A stretch of DNA of 64,000 nucleotides from Chamaelirium japonicum (GCA_947650365.1 CANTAL010000027.1:620001-684000), one strand, 5' to 3'; positions 40,770 through 55,200 are shown, counted from the stretch's first letter. The notes: generated by a model from the letters alone, not told the origin. Program-made: numbers and translations.

Positions 40770-43700
40770 CTAGTCATTTTCTGTCTCATCTCTGTCACTC
40801 TCATCGCTTCCCTCTTCTATTATTTGATCTGCATTCGCTGTCCAGTTTATATTGTCGACATCTTCATTTTCGTCGTGCACTGCGTCGACAATGATTATCT
40901 CATCATTCTGGTATGCATCCAAATCATCATCGACGACCCCCGCATCCTTGTCTCCCATGTCGTAAAAATCTCTGGGTGGTGACCTGACTACAATTTGCCA
41001 ACCTGGAGAGGTATTATCCGGTGCATAAAATATCTGTTGCGCTTGAGAGGCAAGAATGAATGGATCTTCATATTGGGTATTCAATCTCTTGGCAGTGTTG
41101 ATGCTGATAAAACCGTATTTGTCGACATTATAACCAGTCCCGCGATTATTAACATCATACCAATCGCATTTGAATAATACGATCCGATTTTGGCCAAGGA
41201 ATTTAATCTCGAGAATCTCGTTGAGGACGCCGTAGAAGTCGATATTTTCTAATTCTTCTTGCTCACCGTTGACGACAACCCCACTATTTTGGGTTCTTCG
41301 TGATTTTTCACTATCTTTCGTCCGAAATCTATAACCGTTCACGATATAACCATCGTACGATATTGCGTCTTGCAAAGGACTACAAGATAAGCGCCAGAGA
41401 TCCTCATTCATCAGCGGATCGTGGTTGTCGTGCAGCTCCTGTGCCTATAATAACCACACGACATTCATGATATGAACACATAATTATTGTTCGGTAATGG
41501 ATGTCAATGAAATTCAGTAATGATGTGAATACTTACGTGTTTCTCGAACCACGATGGGAATTCACGATCATGAATTTGGGGAGCATTTCGAATACCCCGA
41601 TTATTAATGATGGCTTTATGCTTCCTGTTTTACCGGTTATGAATTAGATTATAATTAGCACATATACTTAATGAATGGACTGAAAGAATGAGTAAATGAT
41701 CGTAAAATGCTTACTCAATGAATGGCCACACTTCATCACATTGGCGCAACACATACATATGTGCCTGTTGAATCTCATCTACAGACAATCGACGGGTTTT
41801 GCCTCCTCCTACAGGTCTACCCATTTCGGCAAATATAGACAGACCCCCATCGAAGTCTATTGGACCACCGTCATAGTTCCGCTCAAGTTGATTGAATCGC
41901 GTGTCTATACCATGTAGGTATCTTGAGCACAATGTTAGACATTCTTCTGCTAGGTATCCTTCAGCAATTGATCCCTCCGGACGACTTTTATTACGAACAT
42001 ATGATTTCAATGTTCGCAAGTACCTAATTTGAGAAAAAAATATTTGTATGAATATATCAAGAACGATCAAATACATTGTGCGAATGAGACGAGACGATTA
42101 CCTCTCGATAAAATACATCCACCGGTAATGAACTGGGCCGCCGAGTTTGGCCTCATTTGCCAAGTGAACGGTCAAATGCACCATGACATCAAAGAATGAA
42201 GGTGGAAATATCATCTCTAACTTGCACAATGTGAGCGCAATATCCCTCTCCATCTGTTCAAGTTGGTCCACTCTAAGTACCTTCGAGCACAACTGTCTGA
42301 AAAAAGTGCTGAGCTCAATTAACGGACCGGACACCTCTTCGGTTAAATTCCCACGTATAGCAAGAGATAACAATCGCTGCATAAGAACATGACAATCGTG
42401 GCTCTTTAATCCAGACAACTTCCGGCCGTTCTCTTGCACGCATCGTGCGATATTCGAAGAATAACCGTCTGGCGTTTTCACAGACCGTAGGAATGCACAT
42501 AAGGCTGCCTTTTGCTGTGAGCTCATGGTGTAGCATGCAACTGGCAACACATACTTATCCCCAATCTCTTGGGGATGAAGTGATTTTCGGATGCCCAACT
42601 CCTTAAGATCGAGACGAGATTTAAGATTATCCTTCGTCTTACCGTCGAGATTCAGCAGTGTTCCTATAATGTTGTCACACACATTTTTCTCAATATGCAT
42701 GACATCCAAGTTATGCCGCAAGAGTAGGCTGCTCCAGTACGGTAGTTTAAAGAAAATACTCTTCTTCTTCCAGTTATGCTCACGCGTTGAATCTTCATGC
42801 GTTCTCTTCTTTTTACCTTTTCCAAGTGCCACGGCATCAAGCTGATCCAATTCGCACAAGACTTCTACCCCCGAAAGCTGCTCCGGGGCCTTTGCAAGTT
42901 CCTTCTTGCCGTTGAAAGCTCTTTTGTTCTGCCTCCACTTATGGCCGTCAACAAGGAATCTTCGATGGCCCATATAACAGAACTTGCCTCCGTTCTTCAA
43001 TCGTAATGAATCTGTCTCCTTATTGCATGTAGGGCACGCCAATTTTCCTTTAGTACTCCACCCGGATAAGTTGGCATATGCAGGAAAATCGTTGATGGTC
43101 CATAGAAGTGCCGCATGCATCCGAAAATTCTGGCGCAACGAGGCATCATACGTATCGGCCCCAACTTCCCATAACTCGTTCAACTCCTCAATCAACGGCT
43201 GCAAGTAAACGTCAATATCATTACCAGGCGACCTGGGTCCGGGAATGAGCAAGGAGAGCATTGTGTATGGCTTTTTTAAGCACATCCAGGGAGGCAAATT
43301 GTATGGAACTAGGACAACTGGCCAAATGCTGTACGACACACTCATATTCCCAAAGGGATTGAAGCCATCGCTAGCAAGCCCTAACCTGACGTTGCGAACT
43401 TCACATGCGAATTCAGGATATGTATGATCAAAATCTTTCCACGTCAGAGAGTCGGCCGGATGTCTCATAATCCCGTCATCTGTACGTTCTCGTGCATGCC
43501 ACCTCATGTGCTCAGCAGTCTTCGATGACATAAACAACCTCTGAAGCCTGTCCCTGAGCGGGAAGTATAGGAGAACCTTTGCAGATACATTTTTCTTCCT
43601 TCGACTGGTACTAGACTCGGCATCCGTCTCTTTATATCTCGTTGCTCCGCATATGTGGCATGACCGCGCATGTTCGTACTCTTTCCGGTACAACATACAA

Positions 43701-44371
43701 TCGTTCACGCATGCATCAATTTTCTCATAACCCAGACCGAGATCTTTAATTGTCTTCTTCGCCTCGTAGAATGATTTCGGTACTGTCTCACCCATAGGAA
43801 AAGCCTCTTTCAGCAACTCTACCAACATATTAAATGACTTATTACTCCAACCATTGAGGCACTTCAAATGAAGAAGCTTTACAGTGAAAGAGAGTTTTGA
43901 AAACTTCTCACACCCCGGGTATAGAGGTTGTTCGGCATCTTTAAGCAATCTGTAGAACTTGTCCGCTTCGATATTGGGCTGATCACCTGACGGTGTTTCC
44001 GTGCCTATTCCACCTTGCAAATCATGTATCATACCCTGCATGTCATCGTCATCGTCTGTATTAATATTATCATCAGCGATCACTGTGTTTGAAGTTTCAC
44101 CGTGAGCTGCCATGGGGACTGCATCTAGCTCCTCACCGTGCGAGAACCAACGGGTATAGGTAACGTCAATGCCACGCATTACCAGATCAACCTCACATTC
44201 CTCTCGAACCTTCCTAATCACCCTTCCGCAGTCTATACAGGGACACACAATTTTTCCATCAAGCGGTGCAAGACGCTCAAATGCAAAATCCAGAAATTTC
44301 CTGACTCCTTCTCTGTACTCTTGGCTCATGCGATTCGAATTACGCATCCAACTCTTATCGATCGAAGACAT
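40770..44371 (-). CDS. TNPD/TNP2-type CACTA transposase
   Basis: My splice model has four exons: 44371-42102, 42023-41715, 41624-41537 and 41444-40770. The introns are 78, 90 and 92 bp with GT-AG ends. They total 3,342 bp, 1,113 residues plus stop, all in frame. The start fits the family N-terminus (MSSIDKSWM). Residues 1-80 are the transposase-associated domain with CPCIDCGR (Cys43/45/48). A Cys pair follows at 238/241. The tnp2 catalytic region covers about 270-570, with SDGFNPFG (D335), NDFPAY (D428) and MHIEKNVCDN (E561) as candidate DDE acids, and CPTC at 446-449. DUF4218-like sequence spans the exon 1/2 junction (WMYFIER joined to YLRTLKSYVRN). Exon 4 is DUF4216-like and ends in an acidic tail. 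No internal stop or frameshift was seen. An alternative exon 4 acceptor at 41438 is also in frame. It is predicted to cut the element ends. Confidence 0.93.
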
Positions 44372-45122
44372 CTTCGTCTATCTGGCTATACAACACCTGA
44401 CATATAATTTCAAACAATGTTATAAGACTCCGCACAATTTCGGTTTCGGTTCCCGGGTATGGAACACCGAACCAAAACTTCTACAGGCCATCCACATCCC
44501 TAATGGATCAATCCATGTGGTTCTAGAGGACATTGGGGTAGTAGGAGATGCAAAGCAAGGGGACAAAGTGGAATGCGGTGCTAATGTCCAAGCGAAGCTA
44601 GCTCCCGGGCTTCGCCGACAAAGAGGCTTAATTAAGAGGAATCCAGTCCGCTCGCTCGATCTTTATACATGTGTAATTATACATATGCGTATACACATAT
44701 ATGTATAATTATGCATATACATGTATAATTATATATATACATGAATAGTAAATACGAATTTATACATGTGTAATACATATACATATATGTATGTGTATTT
44801 CTATACGTATACATGTATGTGTACCCTTATATGTATAGTTAGCTTTAATTAAGCATGGTAGAAGCTAAATTTACATAGCATGTTTCTCTTTCATATAACA
44901 TTAAGAAACCCTAAATTTTCCATTATGAAGCTTGCAAGAAACATGGAGGGAACCCTAATGAAAATTGTACTTCAAGCATGTTAGTAAAAACTAGTTTTAC
45001 AAGCATGAACTAGTAAACATTTCCTTGATGAAAAACCCAACTTTCATCGAGTAAAACCATAAATTTGTTATCAAACTAAACCTAATCATGGTCCTAAACC
45101 ATTCAAGGGCAGTAGAGCTTAC
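44372..45122 (-). other. 5' untranslated region: short leader exon and inferred leader intron of the transposase gene
   Basis: On the minus strand a donor CTTGTAAG/GTAAGC ends at 45123 and an acceptor TTATATGTCAG/GTG lies at 44397. If both are used, a 726-bp intron (45122-44397) separates the GC-rich leader exon from a short leader joined to the ATG. The intron contains an AT-rich stretch of TACATATGTATA-type palindromic microsatellite at about 44660-44830. Splice use is inferred. Confidence 0.55.
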
Positions 45123-45355
45123 CTTACAAGCGGCCGGCCGGGGGAGAGAGAGAGAGGGCCGGGAGGCCGGGGAGGGGCGGAGGTCGGGAGGGGGATGGGT
45201 GGCCGGGAGGGGGATGGGTAGCCGGAGGGGATCTCGGGGCTGCCGGAGGGGATCTCGGGGCTGCCGGAGGGGGACGGGGTCGCCGGGGGGTCGGGTCGGT
45301 GAGAGAGAGAGAGAGATTGAGAGAGGGGGGGCGCGCGCCGGAGAGATCGAAACAG
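45123..45355 (-). promoter_or_regulatory. GC-rich untranslated leader exon of the CACTA element
   Basis: A strongly GC-rich stretch with repeated CCGGAGGGGATCTCGGGGCT and GAGAGA tracts, abruptly different from the AT-rich DNA on both sides. It starts about 30 bp downstream of a TATA box and ends at a consensus splice donor. En/Spm has a comparable GC-rich first exon (downstream control region) whose methylation governs activity; the parallel is by position and composition only. Confidence 0.6.
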
Positions 45356-45383
45356 AAGAATCAAAGAAGATCTCGACTGTTTT

Positions 45384-45391
45384 TATTTATA
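45384..45391 (-). promoter_or_regulatory. TATA box of the CACTA transposase promoter
   Basis: The minus strand reads CTATAAATA here, placing a transcription start near 45355, at the edge of the GC-rich leader and just inside the right subterminal motif cluster. Confidence 0.65.
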
Positions 45392-45400
45392 GCAGGGTTT

Positions 45401-46246
45401 TTACCGACGGACATTTTATATCCCGTCGGTAAAACTAAATTTTTTACCGACGGTAAATATATATCCGTCGGTAAAACTTCGTTTCGTCGGAACATTTTAC
45501 CGACGGCAATTTAATTACCGTCGGTATTGTACCGACGGATAGATAAATTCCGTCGGTATAATCCCGACCAAACTTCAAGCTCAATTTTTTCCAGAGGCTT
45601 GGTTTGGCACCCTGAGAACTGTCGGAACATTTTACCGACGGAAACTTAATTACCGTCGGTACCGTGCCGACGGATAGATAAATTCCGTCGGTATAATCCC
45701 GACCAAACTTCAAGCTCAATTTTTTCCAGAGGCTTGGTTTGGCACCCTGAGAACTGTCGGAACATTTTACCGACAGAAACTTAATTACCGTCGGTACCGT
45801 GCCGACGGAAATATAATTTCTGTCGGTCTAATTAGTTATACCGACGGAACTTTTAATTCCGTCGGTAAATAGTACGACGAAACTCTCCCTTCTATTTTTT
45901 TCCAGAGGCTCGGTTTTTACACTGAGTTTCGTCGGGACAATATTACCGACGGACATTTTATTACCGTCGGTATATTGCCGACGGAGATATTATGGCTGTC
46001 GGTAACATTGTTTATACCGACGGAACTACAATTTCCGTCGGTACAATATCACGACGATGACATTTTGCCGACGGTTTATATCTAACCGTCGGTATAAAGT
46101 ATATTACCGACGGTAAATATGTATACCGTCGGTATAAATATGCAAAGAAAATTAAAAAAATTGAAGTTATAATACCGACGGATATTATTGTCACTGTCGG
46201 TAAAAAGTGTATTATTACCGACGGTGATAATAATGTCCGTCGGTAA
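45401..46246. repeat. Right subterminal motif cluster with embedded 135-bp repeats
   Basis: About two dozen or more ACCGACGG/CCGTCGGT motifs in both orientations occur upstream of the TATA box. Within it, from about 45485 to 45895, a 135-bp unit (three or four motifs plus a CCAGAGGCTTGGTTTGGCACC spacer type segment) is repeated about 2.6 times; the GAATAATCCCGACC-like junctions fall at 45563 and 45698. The spacer segment occurs once more in diverged form near 45900. TNPA-type binding here could both mark the end for transposition and repress the adjacent promoter, as in En/Spm. Confidence 0.88.
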
Positions 46247-46266
46247 AGACCCTATTTCTTGTAGTG
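46237..46266 (-). repeat. Right terminal inverted repeat of the CACTA element
   Basis: On the minus strand it reads CACTACAAGAAATAGGG and then reaches TTACCGACGG at the same distance (about 20 bp) as at the left end. Confidence 0.95.
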
Positions 46267-46269
46267 ATT
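46267..46269. repeat. Target-site duplication (ATT) right of the CACTA element
   Basis: Direct copy of 31747-31749. The satellite continues in phase immediately after it. Confidence 0.95.
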
Positions 46270-49200
46270 CTAATTCATTCGCACAATCTATTCTAATTCA
46301 TTAGTACGGTCCATTCTAATTCATTAGCATGATCCATTCTAATTCATTCGTACGAACCATTCTATTTTATTCGCACGATCCATTCTTACTCATTCGTACG
46401 ATCTATTCTAATTTATTCGCACGAATGTATCCATTCTAATTCATTCGTACGATCCACTCTAATTCATTCGCACGATCCATTCTAATTCATTCATACGTTC
46501 CATTCTAATTCATTCGTACGATCCATTCTAATTCATTCGCACAATCCATTCTAATTCATTCATATGATCCATTCTAATTCATTCATACGATCCATTCTAA
46601 TTCATTCGCACGAATGTATCCATTATAATTCATTCGTACAATCCATTCTAATTCAATCGCACAATCTATTCTAATTCATTCGTACGATCCATTCTAAGTC
46701 ATTAGCACGATCCATTTTAATTCATTCGTACGATCCATTCTATTTCATTGGTACGATCCATTCTTACTCATTCGTATGATCCATTCTAATTCATTCGTAC
46801 GTTCCATTCTAATTCATTTGCACGATCCATTCTAATTCATTCATACGATCCATTCGAATTCATTCATACGATCCATTCTAATTCATTCGTACGATCTATT
46901 CTTACTCATTCGTACGATCCATTCTAATTCATTCGCACGAATGTATCCATTCTAATTCATTCGTACGATCCATTCTAATTCATTCGCACGATCCATTCTA
47001 ATTCATTTATACGATCCATTCTAATTCATTCGTACGATCCATTCTAATTCATTCGCACGATCAATTCTAATTCATTCATACAATCCATTCTAATTCTTTC
47101 ACACGAATGTATCCATTCTAATTCATTCGTACGATCCACCCTAATTCCTTTGTATGATCCATTCTAATTCATTCGTACGAATGTTTCCATTCTAATTCAT
47201 TCGCACGATCCATTTGAATTCATTCATACGATCCATTCTAATTCATTCATACGATCCATTCTAATTCATTCGCACGAATGTATCCATTCGAATTCATTAG
47301 TACGATCCATTCTAATTCATTCGCACAATCGATTCTAATTCATTCGTACGATCCATTCTAATTCATTCGCACGATCCATTCTAATTCATTTGTACGATCC
47401 ATTCTAATTCATTCATACAATCCATTCTAATTCTTTTGCACGAATGTATCCATTCTAATTCATTCGTACGATCCATTCTAATTCCTTCGTACGATCCATT
47501 CTAATTTTTTCGTACGATCCATTCTAATTCATTCCCACGAATGTATCCATTCTAATTCATACGTACGATCCATTCTAATTCATTCATACGATCCAATCTA
47601 ATTCATTCATACGATCTATTCCAATTCATTCGCACGAATGTATCCATTCTAATTCATTCGTACGATCCATTCTTATTCATTCGCACGCATGTATCCATTC
47701 TAATTCATTCATACGTTCCATTCTAATTAATTCGCACGATCCATTCTAATTCATTCATACGATCCATTCTAATTCATTCGTACGATCCATTCTAATTCAT
47801 TCGCACGATCCATTCTAATTCATTCATACGATCCATTCTAATTCATTTATACGATCCATTCTAATTCATTCGTACGAATGTATCCATTCTAATTCATTTG
47901 TACGATCAATTCTAATACATTCGCACAATCTATTCTAATTCATTCGTACGATCCATTCTATTTCATTCGTACGATCCATTCTTACTCATTCGAACGATCT
48001 ATTCTAATTCATTCGCACGAATATATAGATTCTAATTCATTCATACGATCCATTCTAATTCATTTGCACGATCCATTCTAATTCATTCATACTATCCATT
48101 CTAATTCATTCGTACGATCCATTCTAATTCATTCGCACAATCTATTCTAATTCATTCGTACGATCCATTCTAATTCATTAGCACGATTCATTCTAATTCA
48201 TTCGTACGGTCCATTCTATTTCATTCGTACGATCCATTATTACTCATTCGTACGATCCATTCTAATTCATTCGCAAGATTGTATCTATTCTAATTCATTC
48301 GTACGATCCATTCTAATTCATTCGCACGATCCATTCCAATTCATTCATACGATCCATTCTAATTCATTCATACAATCTATTCTAATTCATTCGCACGAAT
48401 GTATCCATTATAATTCATTCGTACAATCCATTCTAATTCATTCACACAATCTATTCTAATTCATTCGTACGATCCATTCTAATTCATTAGCACGATCCAT
48501 TCAAATTCATTCGTACGATCCATTCTATTTCATTGCAACGATCCATTCTTACTCATTTGTACGACCCATTCTAATTCATTCGCACGAATGTATCCATTCT
48601 AATTCATTCGTACAATCCATTCTAATTCATTTGCACGATCCATTCTAATTCATTCATACGATCCATTCTAATTCATTCGTACGATCCATTCTAATTCATT
48701 CGCACAATCTATTCTAATTCATTCGTACGATCCATTCTAATTCATTAGTACGATCCATTCTAATTCATTCGTACGATCCATTCTATTTCTTTCGTACGAT
48801 CCATTCTTACTCATTCGTACGATCCATTCTAGTTTATTCGCACAAATGTATCCATTCTAATTCATTCGTACGATCCATTCTAATTCATTCGCACGATCCA
48901 TTCTAATTCATGCGTACGATCCATTCTAATTCATTCGTATGATCCATTCTAATTCATTTGCACGATCCATTCTAATTCATTCATACGATCCATTCTAATT
49001 CATTCATACAATCCTTTCTAATTCATTCGCACGAATGTATTCATTCTAATTCATTCGTACGATCCACCCTAATTCCTTCGTATGATCCATTCTAATTCAT
49101 TCGAACGAATATATCCATTCTAATTCATTCGTACGATCCATTCGAATTAATTCAGACGATCCGTTCTAATTCATTCATACGATCCATTCTAATTCATTCG

Positions 49201-52200
49201 TAAGAATGTATCCATTTTAATTCATTCGTATGATCCTTTCTAATTCATTCGCACAATCTATTCTAATTCATTCGAACGATCCATTCTAATTCATTCGCAC
49301 GATCCATTCAAATTCATTTGCACGATCCATTCTAATTCATTCATACAATCCATTCTAATTCTTTTACATGAATGTATCCATTCTAATTCCTTCGTACGAT
49401 CCATTCTAATTCCTTCGTACGATCCATTCTAATTCCTTCGTACGATCAATTCTATTTCATTCGTATGATCCATTCTAATTCGTTCGTACGATCCATTCTA
49501 ATTCATTCGTACGATCCATTCTAATTCATTAGCACAATCTATTCAAATTCATTTGTACGATCCATTCTAATTCATTAGCACGATCCATTCTAATTTATTC
49601 GTACGATCCATTCTAATTCATTCGTACGATCTATTCTAATTCATTCGTATGATCCATTCTAATTCATTCGCACGATCCATTCTAATTCATTCATATGATC
49701 CATTCTAATTCATTCGTACGATCCACTCTAATTCATTCGCATGAATGTATCCATTCTAATTCATTCGTACAATCCATTCTAATTCATTCGCACAATCTAT
49801 TCTAATTCATTCGTACGATCCATTCTAATTCATTAGCACGATCCATTCTAATTCATTCGTACGATCCATTCTATTTCATTAGTACGATCTATTTTTACTC
49901 ATTCGTACGATCCATTCTAATTCATTCGCATGAATGTATCCAATCTAATTCATTCGTATGATCCATTCTAATTAATTTGCACGATCCATTCTAATTCATT
50001 CATACGATCCATTTTAATTCATTCGTAAGATCCATTCTAATGCATTCGTACAATCTATTCTAATTCATTCTTACGATCCATTTTAATTCATTAGCACGAT
50101 CCATTCTAATTCATTCGTACGATCCATTCTATTTCATTCGTACGATCCATTCTTACTCATTCGTATGATCCATTCAAATTCATTCGCACGAATGTATCCA
50201 TTCTAATTCATTCGTACGATCCATTCTAATTCATTCGCACGATCCATTCTAATTCATTCGTACAATCCATTCTAATTCATTTGTACGATCTATTCTAATT
50301 CATTCATACAATCCATTCTAATTCATTCATACGATCCATTCTAATTCATTCATACAATCCATTCCAATTCTTTCGCACGAATGTATCCATTCTAATTTAT
50401 TCGTACGATCCACCCTAATTCCTTCATTTGATCCATTCTAATTCATTCACACGAATGTATCCATTCTAATTCATTCGTATAATCCATTCGAATTTATTTA
50501 TACGATCTATTCTAATTCATTCATACGATCCATTCTAATTCATTCGCACGAATGTATCCATTCTAATTCATTCGTATGATCCATTCTAATTCATTCGTAT
50601 AATCTATTCTAATTCATTCGTACGATCCATTCTAATTCATTCGCACGATCCATTCTAATTCATTTGCACGATCCATTCTTATTCATTCATACAATTCATT
50701 CTAATTCTTTTGCACGAATGTATCCATACTAATTCCTTCGTACGATCCATTCTAATTCCTTCGTACGATCCATTCTAATTCCTTCGTACGATCCATTCTA
50801 TTTCATTCATATGATCCATTCTAATTCCTTCGTACGATCCATTCTAATTCATTCCCATGAATTTATCCATTCTAATTCATACGTACGATCCATTCTAATT
50901 CATTCATATGATCCAATCTAATTCATTCATACGATCCATTCTAATTCATTCGCACAAATGTATCCATTCTAATTCATTCGTACGATCCATTCTAATTCAT
51001 TCGCACTATCTTTGCTAATTCATTCATACGATCCATTCTATTTCATTAGCACGATCCATTCTAATTCATTCGTACGATTCATTCTATTTTATTCGTACGA
51101 TCCATTCTTACTCATTCATACGATCCATTCTAATTCATTCGCACGAATGTATCCATTCTAATTCATTCGTACGATCCATTCTAATTCATTCACACGATCC
51201 ATTCTAATTCATTCATAGAATCCATTCTAATTCATTCGTACGATCCATTATAATTCATTCGCACAACCTATTCTAATTCATTCGTACGATCCATTCTAAT
51301 TCGTTAGCACGATCCATTCTAATTCATTCGTACGATACATTCTATTTCATTCGTACGATCCATTCTTACTCATTCGTAAGATCCATTCTAATTCATTCGC
51401 ACGAATGTATCTATTCTAATTCATTCGTATGATCCATTCTAATTCATTTGCACGATCTATTCTAATTCATTAATACGATCTGTTCTAATTTATTTGTACG
51501 ATCCATTCTAATTCATTCGCACGATCCAATCTAATTTTTTCATATGATCCATTCTAATTCATTCATACAATTCATTCTAATTCTTTCGCACGAATGTTTC
51601 CATTCTAATTCATTCGTTCGATCCACCCTAATTCCTTCGTATGATCCATTCTAATTCATTCAAACGAATATATCCATTCTAATTCATTCATACGATCCAT
51701 TCGAATTCATTCATACGATCCATTCTAATTCATTCATACGATTCATTCTAATTCATTCGCACGAATGTATCCATTCTAATTCATTCGTACGATCCATTCT
51801 AATTCGTTCACACAATCTATTCTAATTCATTCATACGATCTATTCTAATTCATTCGCACGATCCATTCTAATTCATTTGCACGATCCAATCTAATTCATT
51901 CATACAATCCATTCTAATTCTTTTGCACAAATGTATCCATTCTATTCATTCGTACGATCAATTCTAATTCATTCGTACAATCTATTCTAATTCATTCGCA
52001 CGATCCATTTTAATTCATTCATACGATCCATTCTAATTCATTCGTACGATCCATTCTAATTCATTCATACGATCCATTCTAATTCATTCATCCGATCCAT
52101 TCTAATTCATTCACACGAATGTATCCATTCTAATTCATTCGTACGATCCATTCTAATTCATTCGCACAATCTATTCTAATTCATTCGTACGATCCATTAT

Positions 52201-55200
52201 AATTCATTAGCACGATCCATTCTAATTCATTCGTACGATCTATTCTATTTCATTCGTACGATCCATTCTTACTTATTCGTATGATCCATTCTAATTCATT
52301 CGCATGAATTTATCCATTCTAATTCATTCGTACAATCCATTCTAATTCATTCGCACGATCCATTCTAATTCATTCATACGATCCATTCTAATTCATTGGT
52401 ACGATCCATTCTAATTCATTCGCACGATCCATTCTAATTTATTCATATGATCCATTCTAATTCATTCATACAATCCATTCTAATTCTTTCGCATGAATGT
52501 ATCCATTCTAATTCATTCGTACGATCCACCCTAATTCCTTCGTATGATCCATTCTAATTCATTCGCACGAATGTATCTATTCTAATTCATTCGTACGATC
52601 CATTCGAATTGATTCAAACGATCTATTCTAATTCATTCATACGATCCATTCTAATTCATTCGCACGAATGTATCCATTCTAATTCATTCGTATGATCCAT
52701 TCTAATTCATTCGCACATTCTATTCTAATTCGTTCGTAAGATCCCTTCTAATTCATTCGCGCGATCCATTCTAATTAATTTGTACGATCCATTCTAATTC
52801 ATTCATACAATTCATTCTAATTCTTTTGCACGAATGTATCCATTCTAATTCATTCGTACGATCCATTCGATTTCATTCATACGATCTATTCTAATTCATT
52901 CATACGATCCATTCTAATTCATTCGCACGAATGTATCTACTCTAATTCATTCGTACTATCCATTCTAATTCATTCGCATGATCCATTCTAATTTATTCAT
53001 ACGATCCATTCTAATTCATTCATACGATCCATTCTAACTCATTCGCACAATCTATTCTAATTTATTCGTACGATCCATTCTAGTTCATTAGCATGATCCA
53101 TTCTAATTCATTCGTACGATCCATTCTATTTCATTCGTACGTTCCATTCTTACTCATTCGTATGATCCATTCTAATTCATTCGCACGAATGTATCCATTC
53201 TAATTCATTCGTACGATCCATTCTATTTCATTCACACGATCCATTCTAATTCATTCATACGATCCATTCTAATTCATTCGTACGATCCATTCTTATTCAT
53301 TCGCACGATCCATTCTAATTCATTCATATGATCCATTCTAATTCATTCATACAATCCATTCTAATTCTTTCGCACGAATGTATGCATTCTAATTCATTCG
53401 TACGATCCACCCTAATTCCTTCGTATGATCCATTCTAATTCATTCGCACGAATGTATCCATTCTAATTCATTCGTACGATCCATTCGAATTCATTCATAC
53501 GATCTATTCTAATTCATTCATACGATCCATTCTAATTCATTCGCTTGAATGTATCCATTCTAATTCATTCGTATGATCCATTCTAATTTATTCGCACAAT
53601 CGATTCTAATTCATTCGTATGATCCATTCTAATTCATTCGCACGATCCATTCTAATTCATTCGTACGATCCATTCTAATTCATTCATACAATCCAGTATA
53701 ATTCTTTTGCACGAATGTATCCATTCTAATTCATTCGTACGATCCATTCTAATTCCTTCGTACAATCCATTCTAATTCTTTAGTACGATCCATTCTAATT
53801 TCTTCGTATGATCCATTCTAATTCATTCCCATGAATGTATCCATTCTAATTCATACGTACGATCCATTCTAATTTATTCATACGATCCAATCTAATTCAT
53901 TCATACGATCCATTCTAATTCATTCGCACGAATGTATCCATTCTAATTCATTCGTACGATCCATTCTAATTCATTCGCACAATCCATTCTAATTCATTCG
54001 TACGATCCATTCTAATTCATTTGCACGATCCATTCTAATTCATTTGCATGATCCATTCTAATTCATTCATAAAATCCATTCTAATTCTTTTGCACGAATG
54101 TATCCATTTTAATTCATTCGTACGATCCATTCTAATTCCTTCGTACGATCTATTCTAATTCCTTCATACGATCCATTCTAATTCCTTCGTACGATCCATT
54201 CTATTTTATTCGTATGATCCATTCTAATTCCTTCGTACGATATATTCAAATTCATTCCAACGAATGTATCCATTCTAATTCATACGTACAATCCATTCTA
54301 ATTCATTCATACGATCCAATCTAATTCATTCATACGATCCATTCTAATTCATTCGCACGATGGTATCCATTCTAATTCATTCGTACGATCCATTCTAATT
54401 CATTCGTATGATCCATTCTAATTCATTAGCACGATCCATTCTAATTCATTAGTACGATCCATTCTATTTCATTCGTACGATCCATTCTTACTTATTCATA
54501 TGATCCATTCTAAATCATTCGCATGAATTTATCCATTCTAATTCATTCGTACAATCCATTCTAATTCATTCGCACGATCCATTCTAATTCATTCATACGA
54601 TCCATTCTAATTCATTCGTACGATCCATTCTAATTCATTCGCACGATCCATTCTAATTCATTCATATGATCCATTCGAAATCATTCATACAATCCATTCT
54701 AATTCTTTCGCACGAATGTATCCATTCTAATTCATTCGTACGATCCACCCTAATTCCTTTGTATGATCCATTCTAATTCATTCGCACGAATGTATCTATT
54801 CTAATCCATTCGTACGATCCATTCGAATTCATTCATACGATCTATTCTAATTCATTCATACGATCCATTCTAATTCATTCGCACGAATGTATCCATTCTA
54901 ATTCATTCGTATGATCCATTCTAATTCATTCGCATAATCTATTCTAATTCATTCATACGATCCATTCTAATTCATTCGCACGATCCATTCTAATTAATTT
55001 GTACGATCCATTCTAATTCATTCATACAATTCATTCTAATTCTTTTGCACGAATGTATCCATTCTAATTCATTCATACGATTCATTCTAATTCCTTCGTA
55101 CGATCCATTCTAATTCATTCCCATGAATGTGTCCATTCTAATTCATACGTACGATCCATTCTAATTTATTCATACGATCCAATCTAATTCATTCATACGA

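Larger units (their letters stand above)
31750..46266 (-). mobile_element. CACTA (En/Spm, CMC superfamily) DNA transposon, apparently complete, 14,517 bp
   Basis: The element starts CACTACAAAAAAAACAG and its other end reads CACTACAAGAAATAGGG on the minus strand. It is bounded by a 3-bp ATT duplication. Both ends carry dense direct and inverted ACCGACGG/CCGTCGGT motifs, the arrangement to which TNPA-type proteins bind in En/Spm. Inside, on the minus strand, are a TNP2/TNPD-type transposase gene (40770-44371) followed by a TNPA-like gene (38109-39809). The 5' (promoter) end is therefore the right end. Both genes are open through all predicted exons. A 181-bp tandem repeat fills 5.2 kb on the left side and recurs inverted between the two genes. 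It lies within a satellite array whose phase is restored exactly when the element is removed. Confidence 0.97.
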
